A stretch of DNA of 64,000 nucleotides from Bacteroidales bacterium. GTDB lineage: Bacteria; Bacteroidota; Bacteroidia; Bacteroidales; UBA10428. The notes under the pieces are model-generated. The model was not told the DNA's origin and made no database searches. It saw only the letters and a program-made list of their open reading frames with translations. The stretch covers positions 1 through 64,000 of the forward strand of contig JAFGOZ010000210.1 in assembly GCA_016926235.1 (NCBI GenBank). Reading direction: 5' to 3'. The position numbers and the translations under genes were made by a program. Positions 8,799 to 16,267 of this stretch are shown one piece after another (the stretch's first letter is position 1; each line of letters starts with the position of its first letter).

Positions 8799-10523
8799 TT
8801 ATTCAACTTCATATTTGTACATCTCATAATATGGATCGAAAAAGTAGGGTTCTTTTAAAACATAAAACGCTCCCTTATGAAACACAAATTCGTTAAACCC
8901 ATTAATATTAAGTTCATAGCTTAACAGAACCTCACCAAGTGCGTTAAGCTTCTGTAACATTACTTTCTCTTCCATATCATCCTCAAATATTATAGTATAG
9001 GTCAGCATCCATATATTATTTCCATCCCAGGTAATGTCCATATTATCCGCTTCCAAATCCTTCTCAAAGATCTTATTCCCATCCAGGTCATAGACAATAA
9101 GTTTACCATCAAAGTCGTCACAATACCATAATATACCGGCATCCCATTCAATACCGGTAAAATATACATCTTCAGGAATTCTTTTGCAGGTACTGCCATT
9201 GGGATTTATTTTATAAAGTATACTATTCCATCCACAACCATACCAAAGAGAATTGGAAAGAAAGGTGAATGCAGGCCTTGAAGGATTACCAGGAATATCT
9301 ATCTCATTTAAAAGTGTACCGTTCGTTTGGATCTTATAGGCACTTTGATCGTCACCTGATATCCGACTGTCAGGAAGCACCCAAAGACAGGTGCCATCAA
9401 AAGCAAGATCACCCGGATAATAGACAGGTGAATGTAAAGTATCCAAAAGATTCAGGTTCATATCTGTGTGATAAATTTTATGGTCAGAAACATCGGAAAA
9501 ATAAAAACTGCCGTTTACATATTCTATCCCGTTAGGTTCTCCAAAAGGATAGTCCAGCTCTTTAAGAATATTGCCCTGCAGGTCAACCTGTATTACTTTT
9601 TGTTCAAATGATTCGCAAAGCCACAAAGATGTCCCGTCACAAGTTATTCCACTCAGCTCACCCGGACCACCCTCTATGTTAAAAATGAATGAGTCCAGCT
9701 TTTCACCCGTAATACTTTGCTTAAAGAAATAAATGTTCTGGTATGTATAATCCGCCACCCATAGATTTGTTCCATCGTTTGTAATACCATTCAGATTATC
9801 TTCAAAAGCCCCTTTTATGCTAATCCCGCTAAATCCATCAGATTGATAGATCGTATTTGTGCCCATACTTCCTTCAGCAACTATCAGGTTCTGTCCATTA
9901 AAATCAATGTCTGATGCAACATACATATAATAATTTAAGCTGTCTGTTTTTTCACCTTTTTCATTAAACTGAAAAATCACATTACCGGCTGAAACATACA
10001 TATTGTTGCCATCGGAAGCGAAATGTTTGTAAAAGATATATGAATCATCATCCGAAAACTGGTTAAGCCGGGTTACTATCTTTTCGGTAAAATGCAATAC
10101 CCCGTCGACCATAGTATTGTTTGTTCCCTGCCATACACCCTTGTCACCAAGTTCCGGATACTTGTAAGTTCCTGATACGGTACTATCCGTATCCATCGCA
10201 CCCGAAAAGCTTATTGTTCCGTCTATATCGCCGAAAGAGATTTCATTGCCGCAAATCTTACCTGATAAAGGAGCATTGGAAAGGCCAATTTCCGGCACAT
10301 CAATAGTACCAGTTAAATTTGAAGCGTCTTGTACAAAATGCGCTGCAAAAGTACCTGAAACACCAGCCGTATTACTAGTCCAGGTGCCATACCACATCCC
10401 GCTAAAATTCGCCGGATTGCAATTGTCATCCGTGTCATCATCATCTGTATCCTTTTTACAGCCTAAACAGACCATTATAATAACGAGAATACCAACCAGA
10501 TGGATTATGCTTTTTGTTTTCAT
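8799..10523 (-). CDS. Surface lipoprotein with lipocalin-like domain and beta-propeller
   Basis: A 574-residue lipoprotein: the signal ends in VCLGCKK with Cys22 as the lipid anchor, followed by an Asp-rich tether (DTDDDDTDD). Residues 38-135 (FSGMWYGTWTS, LTGTIDVP, VSGTYKYPELGDKG) look like a small lipocalin-type barrel. From about 150 onward there are repeated blades with the pattern GI/TxDGTxLWVxD (NGITNDGTNLWVADY, SGITCDGTSLWLCES, GDLAFDGTCLWVLPD, DITWDGNNIWMLTY), as in NHL or Vgb/SBBP-type propellers. The family role is ligand or surface binding; the ligand is unknown. A good promoter lies at 10573-10603, and the barrel gene follows 64 bases downstream. Confidence 0.75.
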   Translation of the reverse strand: MKTKSIIHLVGILVIIMVCLGCKKDTDDDDTDDNCNPANFSGMWYGTWTSNTAGVSGTFAAHFVQDASNLTGTIDVPEIGLSNAPLSGKICGNEISFGDIDGTISFSGAMDTDSTVSGTYKYPELGDKGVWQGTNNTMVDGVLHFTEKIVTRLNQFSDDDSYIFYKHFASDGNNMYVSAGNVIFQFNEKGEKTDSLNYYMYVASDIDFNGQNLIVAEGSMGTNTIYQSDGFSGISIKGAFEDNLNGITNDGTNLWVADYTYQNIYFFKQSITGEKLDSFIFNIEGGPGELSGITCDGTSLWLCESFEQKVIQVDLQGNILKELDYPFGEPNGIEYVNGSFYFSDVSDHKIYHTDMNLNLLDTLHSPVYYPGDLAFDGTCLWVLPDSRISGDDQSAYKIQTNGTLLNEIDIPGNPSRPAFTFLSNSLWYGCGWNSILYKINPNGSTCKRIPEDVYFTGIEWDAGILWYCDDFDGKLIVYDLDGNKIFEKDLEADNMDITWDGNNIWMLTYTIIFEDDMEEKVMLQKLNALGEVLLSYELNINGFNEFVFHKGAFYVLKEPYFFDPYYEMYKYEVE

Positions 10524-10572
10524 GGGTAAAGGTTTTTTTCAGATATGAGCATATAATACATTTCGTTACACA

Positions 10573-10603
10573 CAAAGGTAAATTTTTAGTTATTACTAAA
10601 CAA
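10573..10603 (-). promoter_or_regulatory. Bacteroidota-type promoter for the propeller lipoprotein
   Basis: On the minus strand TACCTTTG (plus 10573-10580) fits the -7 consensus TAnnTTTG, with TTG (plus 10601-10603) 20 bases upstream as the -33 element. Transcription would start about 40 bases before the ATG at 10523. Confidence 0.55.
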
Positions 10604-10776
10604 TTTCCACTACTAAATCTTAAACACACGTTCTTACATTCACACTGTTAAGTGTCCTCTTGAGGGGTTTTTAGGAATGAGCTTATTCCTTCACATCATT
10701 TAAAATCACATACAACCTGTCTGTATAAAAATTTTAACTATATTTATACTCAATAGTTTATAGAAACAAATCAGGT

Positions 10777-11463
10777 ATGAAATCTAAATCCAAGCACGAT
10801 ATCATCCTCGTCATTCTTGCCATTATATTCTGTATCGTTGGTTTCCTGTTTCTTCGTGAGTTTTTCGATAAGGACCTGGACAATTTTAGCATTGAAATAC
10901 TTGCAGCTGTGCTGGGATCAGTATTTACAGTGGCAGCTATGACAGTAGTCATTAAAATGCAGGCCCGGCAGGAAACCGAGAAAGAGTTCTCGGCACGCTT
11001 ATTTGAGAGAAAAATACAGGTGTATGATGAATTTCTTGCCATGCTTTTTCAACTGGATGATGATAATGTGTTATCAGAAGATGAAATACAGGACATTGAA
11101 AACAAGATAGGGGAAATTGCCCTGGTGGCCAATTCCAGGTTAGTTTCCGTATTATCGCAGTTTATGCTGCAGATAAAAATCTATGGCTGCGTATATCCAA
11201 GAAGTATGAATGAAAAACAGATTCAGCACTTTATAGAATATTTTGATCAGAACCATCATCATCTCAGTATCACCAAAAAGCATCTGAAATCGCAGAAGCA
11301 TATAGGTTTTAATGATCTGTTTATTGCCCTTGATGAAGTAATACAGGGTATACGAACAGACCTGTCGGTTGTAGAAGGAGACATTGAAGAAATGTTAGGA
11401 CACTTTATTGAACTTCCTGTAAATAAATACAAATTATTTGACAACCCGAATTTAGTGGATTAG
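10777..11463 (+). CDS. Membrane-anchored protein with two N-terminal helices, unknown function
   Basis: A 228-residue protein with two membrane helices, at 9-26 (IILVILAIIFCIVGFLFL) and about 42-60 (AAVLGSVFTVAAMTVVIK), followed by a cytoplasmic helical region starting QARQETEKEFSARLFERKI and running to the end. The juxtamembrane stretch (RLFERKIQVYDEFLAML) is of the kind found in many Bacteroidota membrane proteins of unknown function. I recognise no catalytic motif. It is a single plus-strand gene between minus-strand genes, so it is its own unit. Confidence 0.65.
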   Translation: MKSKSKHDIILVILAIIFCIVGFLFLREFFDKDLDNFSIEILAAVLGSVFTVAAMTVVIKMQARQETEKEFSARLFERKIQVYDEFLAMLFQLDDDNVLSEDEIQDIENKIGEIALVANSRLVSVLSQFMLQIKIYGCVYPRSMNEKQIQHFIEYFDQNHHHLSITKKHLKSQKHIGFNDLFIALDEVIQGIRTDLSVVEGDIEEMLGHFIELPVNKYKLFDNPNLVD

Positions 11464-11500
11464 TAACGAAGCATTACCCCTACGACAGCTTGTTAATAGC

Positions 11501-11536
11501 TCATTATCCATTGTACATTTTACATTATACATTATT
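11501..11536. repeat. Intergenic ATTGTACATT/ACATTATACATT repeat
   Basis: The short motif tacatt recurs three times at 11513-11532 in the sequence ccattgtacattttacatta tacattat. This is a common Bacteroidota intergenic repeat type. It abuts the stop codon of the WG-repeat gene. Confidence 0.45.
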
Positions 11537-12371
11537 TACTCACCCTATACTGCCACTCATAAAAGCAGCAGCAATTTGTAGCTTCCACTGTCACCAGGTT
11601 ATAATCATAGTAAAATGAATAACGGGGATGGTATACACGGACTATGTATCCGGGATAGTTTTCATTATCCGGCGAAAGCACAGAGTTTTTCGAGATGTCG
11701 ATATATTTCGGTTGAGCTATTTTTTTCGTATTTATTATCTGTAATTTCATATACTCGCGCATCTTTGATAAAACATCATCGGCGGCACTTACAGCGGAAG
11801 CAGGAATAACATGTTCTGTACGTTTACCCAGGTAAGTAAAGAATACCAGTTTTATTATTATTTTACCTTCTTCATCTAAAGCATCCAAAGAAGCATTAGT
11901 AGCTTCAATAGTCCATACGCCGTCATTTTCTACTCCCACTAAAATCACATATTGTTTACTTACGGCACTGCAAAAAGCTGCGAACTTATCCAAACTACCT
12001 TTGGCCGGGTTCCAAATAAATATATCCACCGAGGGAGCGCAATATCCTGCCGGGGCTTCGGTATATTTTCCATAAACAGTTGCTTCTTTTAATGTGTCTT
12101 TAACAACCGGCACCAGATTATTATCAATAAGAAAAAATTGTCCCTCCAGGGTATCTGCTTTAAAATACCCGTAATCAATTATTTCATCATAAATTATTGG
12201 GATAACCAGTTTCCCAGAAGTATCCGTGACACCCCATTTATTATTTTCAGATACAGCAAAAGCATATTCTATGGGAAAGTCATAAAGACGCCGGGTGTTT
12301 TCATACCATTTTGTCTGGGCATTTGCTAAAGTTATGTTTAACAGCAAAAACAATGTGATTACTGACTTCAT
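11532..12371 (-). CDS. Secreted WG-repeat protein
   Basis: Signal peptide MKSVITLFLLLNITLANAQ. Residues 38-70 contain a WG (KWG) repeat: NKWGVTDTSGKLVIPIIYDEI, matching the consensus KWGfIdxxGkxvIPpxYdxi. The remaining 200 residues are a domain I do not recognise; it has a Cys-Cys-Cys run near the C terminus (EATNCCCFYEW), odd for an exported protein unless it pairs or binds metal. Four residues of mature N terminus suggest it is free in the periplasm or exported. It lies 42 bases downstream of a lipoprotein gene on the same strand, possibly one operon. Confidence 0.65.
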   Translation of the reverse strand: MKSVITLFLLLNITLANAQTKWYENTRRLYDFPIEYAFAVSENNKWGVTDTSGKLVIPIIYDEIIDYGYFKADTLEGQFFLIDNNLVPVVKDTLKEATVYGKYTEAPAGYCAPSVDIFIWNPAKGSLDKFAAFCSAVSKQYVILVGVENDGVWTIEATNASLDALDEEGKIIIKLVFFTYLGKRTEHVIPASAVSAADDVLSKMREYMKLQIINTKKIAQPKYIDISKNSVLSPDNENYPGYIVRVYHPRYSFYYDYNLVTVEATNCCCFYEWQYRVSK

Positions 12372-12413
12372 CTTAATTTTTCAATTTTAAAACCTCTTAC
12401 CAAATACATCATT

Positions 12414-13043
12414 CTATGGAGTACCATAAATAAATTCCAGGCCGGTAAACTTTCTTTCAGATACAGCTATTAATCCTTTAACAGAAGACCCTGGCGGTAT
12501 GGTTTTTCCCAGAATATATTGTTTCTGAACATTTGAGTAAAGTATCCCATTCGTCATCTCAGCAAACCACATAACTAAACCACCTCCAACCAGAGGTAAA
12601 ATATTATATGTAAAACCAGATTCAACTTTTCCATACGGATTTTCAGAATGATAGTAGCCTATTCCTGCCAAACCAATTAACGAGTAGCCTTCAGAATGTA
12701 ACCTTATCCTGTTTTTATATTCCTTTGGACTAAGTATTGCAACATTATTTCCATTTGAATTCCTTACATGAAAATTAAACTTTGTTAATACAACCGTATC
12801 CTGGCTATAATTTTCAATTTGAATAGCAAGTAATGAAGCATCTTTCTTTCGTTCCTTTTTGTCGTATTGTTTATTATTGTTTAGTCCCTGCATATCATGT
12901 TGATATGAAACAATCAAACCATTACCCAGGTCTTTCGGAGTGTTCATATTATATTTTACAGGATCAACATTATGGTAAATAAAAGCACAACCTGAAAACA
13001 TGAATGTAAATATCAGTACCGGTATAATCCTTAACATAGACAC
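12414..13043 (-). CDS. Predicted lipoprotein, 209 residues, unknown function
   Basis: Signal MSMLRIIPVLIFTFMFSGC with Cys19 as lipidation site (FSGC). A second ATG two codons in (13037) gives an equally good start. The mature protein has an Ig-like pattern near 70-110 (ASLLAIQIENYSQDTVVLTK, FHVRNSNGNNVAILSPKEY), like proteins that hold an extracellular beta sandwich. No known enzyme motif. It shares the strand with the WG-repeat gene downstream. Confidence 0.6.
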   Translation of the reverse strand: MSMLRIIPVLIFTFMFSGCAFIYHNVDPVKYNMNTPKDLGNGLIVSYQHDMQGLNNNKQYDKKERKKDASLLAIQIENYSQDTVVLTKFNFHVRNSNGNNVAILSPKEYKNRIRLHSEGYSLIGLAGIGYYHSENPYGKVESGFTYNILPLVGGGLVMWFAEMTNGILYSNVQKQYILGKTIPPGSSVKGLIAVSERKFTGLEFIYGTP

Positions 13044-13205
13044 AATAATTAATACTAAAATCTATACAAATAAAAACAATATTATTGAATAATCAACACA
13101 GAAATAGCAACGCCATGCATTGCGTCGCTAACGCGGGTACATTATCTTATGGTATTGACCAAAAATATACTCCAATCGGTTAACCATCTACCGTCAACCG
13201 TCTTT

Positions 13206-14801
13206 CTATTTTATTTCTTTCAGCGCCTGTGCAACGTATCGATCCACGTTAACTTTTCTTTTAGCATCATCTTTTATATAAAATAATTGCTTGTCGTACA
13301 TGGCACGGGCAGCGGCTTCAAACATTGCCTTGTTCTCCTCTGACGGGTTAGCAATGCACTTTGCTTTCCAATTCTGAAACTGGTCTTCCAGCGGCATTTG
13401 ATCATCCATTTGCTTATCAATGATCTTATTTATGGTAACATCAAGCTCTGTGATATGAGCACTATAGCGGGTTACCCCCTGGCAACTCGGACAGGTAGCT
13501 TCGCCCGGCTGTTCCGGATTTATGATACCCAGTTTCGCACCACAGTGCGAACATTTAACTTCATAGTCACTTCCATCCTGATTCTTGTCCCATTTAAATT
13601 TTGCCTTTCTTTCGATACCGTCCATCACTGACCGCTGAAGTTCCAGTAATCTGTCGCATGTCTTACTATAATGATCGTCCAATTGATCTTCCAGGTTGGA
13701 TGCTCCCAAATCGCTCAGGCGATTTTCAGCCTTTTGACCCACTTCACGTATCCTGTCCCAGATCCTGTCGAGCCGGTCTCCTGAATCATCCATGGCATTG
13801 TTGAATTCCACGGTTCGTTTTTTCCCGGCTTCCAGTATCTCGTACAATCCTTTCTTTTCACTTTCAAGTTGAGCCATAAAGGTCAAATTAAGGGCATCGA
13901 TACGTTCCATAGCAGCCTGGAATACAACTTTTGGTGAAGCACTTTTATTTGCTGCTTCTTCCTGAAGCAATACCCAGCCCCTGGATACTTTTCCTATATC
14001 CTTACCTTGAGCACTGCCACAATAGCCACAAAACTCACTGTCCGATTCAGGTAATGCAGCGCCACAATTGGGACAATAAAATCCAAACGTCTTCTGGCCT
14101 TCTTTATATGCCAGTTTCATGCGTTCTTCCTTTGTAAGTATCCCTCCCCGCTCTTGTGCTTCTTCCATTTTATCCGCATCATCTTTCAATTCGCTCTCCA
14201 GGTCTTTTACATAGGTTTCCAGATCATAGGCAATATCTTTTATCTCATCGCCTTCATCCTCGTCGCCATCGGCTTTTGCCTGCTTAGCTAATTTTCTTAT
14301 AGGCACTATCTTATCCATCCAGCCACGTCGCCATTCTTTTATTTCTTCCACCGTAACCAGTTTGCCGTTGTTCAGCTTATTTTGAATATCTTTTACCTCC
14401 ATGTCAATTTCAGCAAGCATGGTTTCCTTCAAACTTTTTGCCTCTTTTATGCCTTTAAGGGTAGCATCGGTCATCATTATATTACCTTCATTCCTGACTT
14501 TTATTGAAAAGGTATAAAGTTCCAGCAGATCATTTTCAAAGTCTTTAATTGTTGACTTAACATTTTTTACGTAGTATTCAACATCTTCAATCATTTCTTC
14601 ACTCCCACCCTGCATTATCTGCTGCAGAAAATTATTAAGAGGCTTTGCTTTTTCCTGCCAATTGTTGCTCCATTGCTCAATTTCATCCTTATCTGCAACT
14701 TCCCCTGTTTTAATTTTTAATTCCAGTTCTCTGGCTTCATTATCGATCTTTTCCAGAATGTCATTATAAAAGCCGGTTGCTTCGGTTAGTATGTCTTCCA
14801 T
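13206..14801 (-). CDS. Cytoplasmic coiled-coil protein with internal duplication and two zinc ribbons
   Basis: A 531-residue, highly charged, helical protein with no signal or membrane helix. Residues about 15-92 and 127-205 are a clear internal duplication: both copies hold EIDxE, a (K/E)EIxxW(R/S)xxWxxK core (DEIEQWSNNWQEKAKPLN and EEIKEWRRGWMDKIVPIR) and end in DLE-rich helices. Residues 242-265 form a zinc ribbon (CPNCGAALPESDSEFCGYCG) and another lies near 415-440 (CSHCGAKLGI ... CPSC). Zinc ribbons of this type scaffold protein or nucleic-acid contacts. The 290-residue gene lies 119 bases upstream on the same strand. I do not know the family; the zinc ribbons and duplication are seen directly. 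Confidence 0.7.
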   Translation of the reverse strand: MEDILTEATGFYNDILEKIDNEARELELKIKTGEVADKDEIEQWSNNWQEKAKPLNNFLQQIMQGGSEEMIEDVEYYVKNVKSTIKDFENDLLELYTFSIKVRNEGNIMMTDATLKGIKEAKSLKETMLAEIDMEVKDIQNKLNNGKLVTVEEIKEWRRGWMDKIVPIRKLAKQAKADGDEDEGDEIKDIAYDLETYVKDLESELKDDADKMEEAQERGGILTKEERMKLAYKEGQKTFGFYCPNCGAALPESDSEFCGYCGSAQGKDIGKVSRGWVLLQEEAANKSASPKVVFQAAMERIDALNLTFMAQLESEKKGLYEILEAGKKRTVEFNNAMDDSGDRLDRIWDRIREVGQKAENRLSDLGASNLEDQLDDHYSKTCDRLLELQRSVMDGIERKAKFKWDKNQDGSDYEVKCSHCGAKLGIINPEQPGEATCPSCQGVTRYSAHITELDVTINKIIDKQMDDQMPLEDQFQNWKAKCIANPSEENKAMFEAAARAMYDKQLFYIKDDAKRKVNVDRYVAQALKEIK

Positions 14802-14834
14802 GGGTTTTAATTTTGAATATTAATAGCAAACCAT

Positions 14835-14905
14835 TTCTTACGCAAAGCGCGCAGAGATAATCGCAAAGAACGCAAAGAGTACTTTTAACCTCTGCGTTCC
14901 AAGCC
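14835..14905. repeat. ACGCAAAG/CGCAGAG intergenic repeat
   Basis: The text ttacgcaaagcgcgcagaga is followed by cgcaaagaacgcaaagagta and, inverted, cctctgcgttcc. The short motif acgcaaag recurs in both orientations. It sits between the zinc-ribbon gene and its upstream neighbour and may form a weak stem. Confidence 0.4.
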
Positions 14906-14920
14906 AAAAAAAGCCTCTTT

Positions 14921-15793
14921 CTACTTTAGCGACTCCATTTCTTCTTCTACCCATTCTTCCATATCCCCCCCGGGTTGGAGAATTTCGAAACGGGCTTGCA
15001 GAAGGATCTTGACGGCATCCCACTTTTCGTTATCTACGAGTTCATCCATGGAATTTTCAAGATAATAATCCAGTTCATCCTCATCTTCTGCGTCAGTGAT
15101 AGTCTCACGCACATAGGCAGCAATATCAACTGGTTTTGCACCGCTTTTAGCCATCTTTTTCACTGTCTTATAAACCTCCTGCGTTCTTTTTTCAGTATCC
15201 TCAAGTTGCTTGGTACCTGCTTCCATGGCATCTGCCATCATTTGATTAACGGTTGCCGCATGTTGGGGTGAATATTTCATAAAAAAGTCACTGTAATGAG
15301 TGGCGAGCATCCCGGTGGCATCCGTATTCATGGCTGCCCAATAAGCATTATTTATTTCATTAAAATGCTCCTGATCACGCACACCATACTTTTTGTACAA
15401 AGGAGCTACATCGCCTCCTCCATGTGAGACCGCACAAATATGTGCATATCCTTCGAGGCTTAATCCCTCTATTTCAATATCGGCACTGTCAGCACTGTCT
15501 CCATGTATTTGCTGGTTCTGAAAGTTCAAAAGCGCCATAGCTTTTTGCGACTGCATCTGGGGATCTTTTATTATCTCATCCTCCCATGGTTTTAATCCGG
15601 CACCCATATAGTAAATGGGATCGAGAATATCAGCCCCTTCCATAATTACCGGTTCCTGACCATGCTTTTTCAGAAACGGTATGATATCATCATCGGTGGC
15701 ATCGCCATCACTGATTTGTCGGGTAAGGTCAACAAATTCACAGTGAAATTTAATGTACTCATCAAGAGTCATTCCGCAAATTGTTTTACTCAT
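14921..15793 (-). CDS. Acidic cytoplasmic protein of unknown function, 290 residues
   Basis: No signal peptide or membrane helix. Net acidic, with a duplicated theme: (I/M)CGMTLDEYIKFHCEFVD at 5-22 and IEGLSLEGYAHICAVSHGGG near 108-127 share a G(M/L)(T/S)L(D/E)xY core followed by a His/Cys-bearing helix, suggesting two copies of one helical domain. The C-terminal third is Asp/Glu-rich. I do not recognise the family with certainty. It precedes the duplicated zinc-ribbon gene (119 bases apart) on the same strand; both are cytoplasmic proteins with internal repeats and are likely partners. Confidence 0.6.
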   Translation of the reverse strand: MSKTICGMTLDEYIKFHCEFVDLTRQISDGDATDDDIIPFLKKHGQEPVIMEGADILDPIYYMGAGLKPWEDEIIKDPQMQSQKAMALLNFQNQQIHGDSADSADIEIEGLSLEGYAHICAVSHGGGDVAPLYKKYGVRDQEHFNEINNAYWAAMNTDATGMLATHYSDFFMKYSPQHAATVNQMMADAMEAGTKQLEDTEKRTQEVYKTVKKMAKSGAKPVDIAAYVRETITDAEDEDELDYYLENSMDELVDNEKWDAVKILLQARFEILQPGGDMEEWVEEEMESLK

Positions 15794-15932
15794 GGTGTTT
15801 TCCTTTCTTTTGGTTTTTAATATGTTTGAATTCTAAAAAGGCAGTGATATACAATCCGTAGTTTTATAATACAATTATAATAACCTCGGCCTTCGAAAAT
15901 CAAATTTTTGTGATCAACTCCGGAGGAAAGGT

Positions 15933-16112
15933 ATGAAATGCAGAATTGTGAGGATGAAGTTTAATAGTGAATGGAGTACTCTCAAGCTGATACTGATAAT
16001 TTTGGAACTTATTAAAGTATTCTCGGTAAAAAAAGCGATATTCTATCGTTATGGCAACATTGCCATGAGTAAAGTAGATCTTCCTGTTAAAATAAATAGC
16101 CTCTCGTCTTAA
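15933..16112 (+). CDS. Candidate small protein, 59 residues, preceded by a strong Shine-Dalgarno
   Basis: The ATG at 15933 is preceded by CCGGAGGAAAGGT, that is GGAGG ending seven bases before the start, which is rare in Bacteroidota where most genes lack such sites. The protein is basic at both ends with a hydrophobic middle (TLKLILIILELIKVFSV near 16-32), so a single membrane helix is possible. The stop lies inside a perfect stem-loop (16106-16125) that could end its transcript. It runs opposite to both neighbours. No family recognised; it may be chance. Confidence 0.25.
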   Translation: MKCRIVRMKFNSEWSTLKLILIILELIKVFSVKKAIFYRYGNIAMSKVDLPVKINSLSS

Positions 16113-16125
16113 TGCAAGTTAAGAC
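16106..16125. terminator. Perfect 7-bp stem-loop, possible terminator
   Basis: GTCTTAA (16106-16112) pairs exactly with TTAAGAC (16119-16125) around the loop TGCAAG. It is followed on the plus strand by AATTTATT, a weak T tract. It could end the candidate small gene or be read from the other side. Confidence 0.35.
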
Positions 16126-16267
16126 AATTTATTGAGTAAATCCAGAGGTTGATTATTTTTCTATAATATTACTATTTTCAAAAAACGGAAGAATATCAGA
16201 ATAATTGCTATAATCTCCAATAAGAAGGAAAAACAGTATGACTTTAATGGATAATGTGGTCTTAATT

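Larger units (their letters stand above)
15794..16267. other. Long spacer with a possible small gene and a hairpin
   Basis: Between the 290-residue gene and the LRR gene, both on the minus strand. The left 130 bases should hold the promoter of the 290-residue gene, but no clear TAnnTTTG box was found. The middle holds a 59-codon plus-strand ORF at 15933-16112 and the hairpin at 16106-16125. The right 140 bases are AT-rich and otherwise featureless. Confidence 0.5.

Noticed and set aside
8735..8827. Upstream ATG giving a 239-residue barrel protein
   Set aside because: It overlaps the upstream gene and places 31 non-signal residues before a perfect signal peptide.
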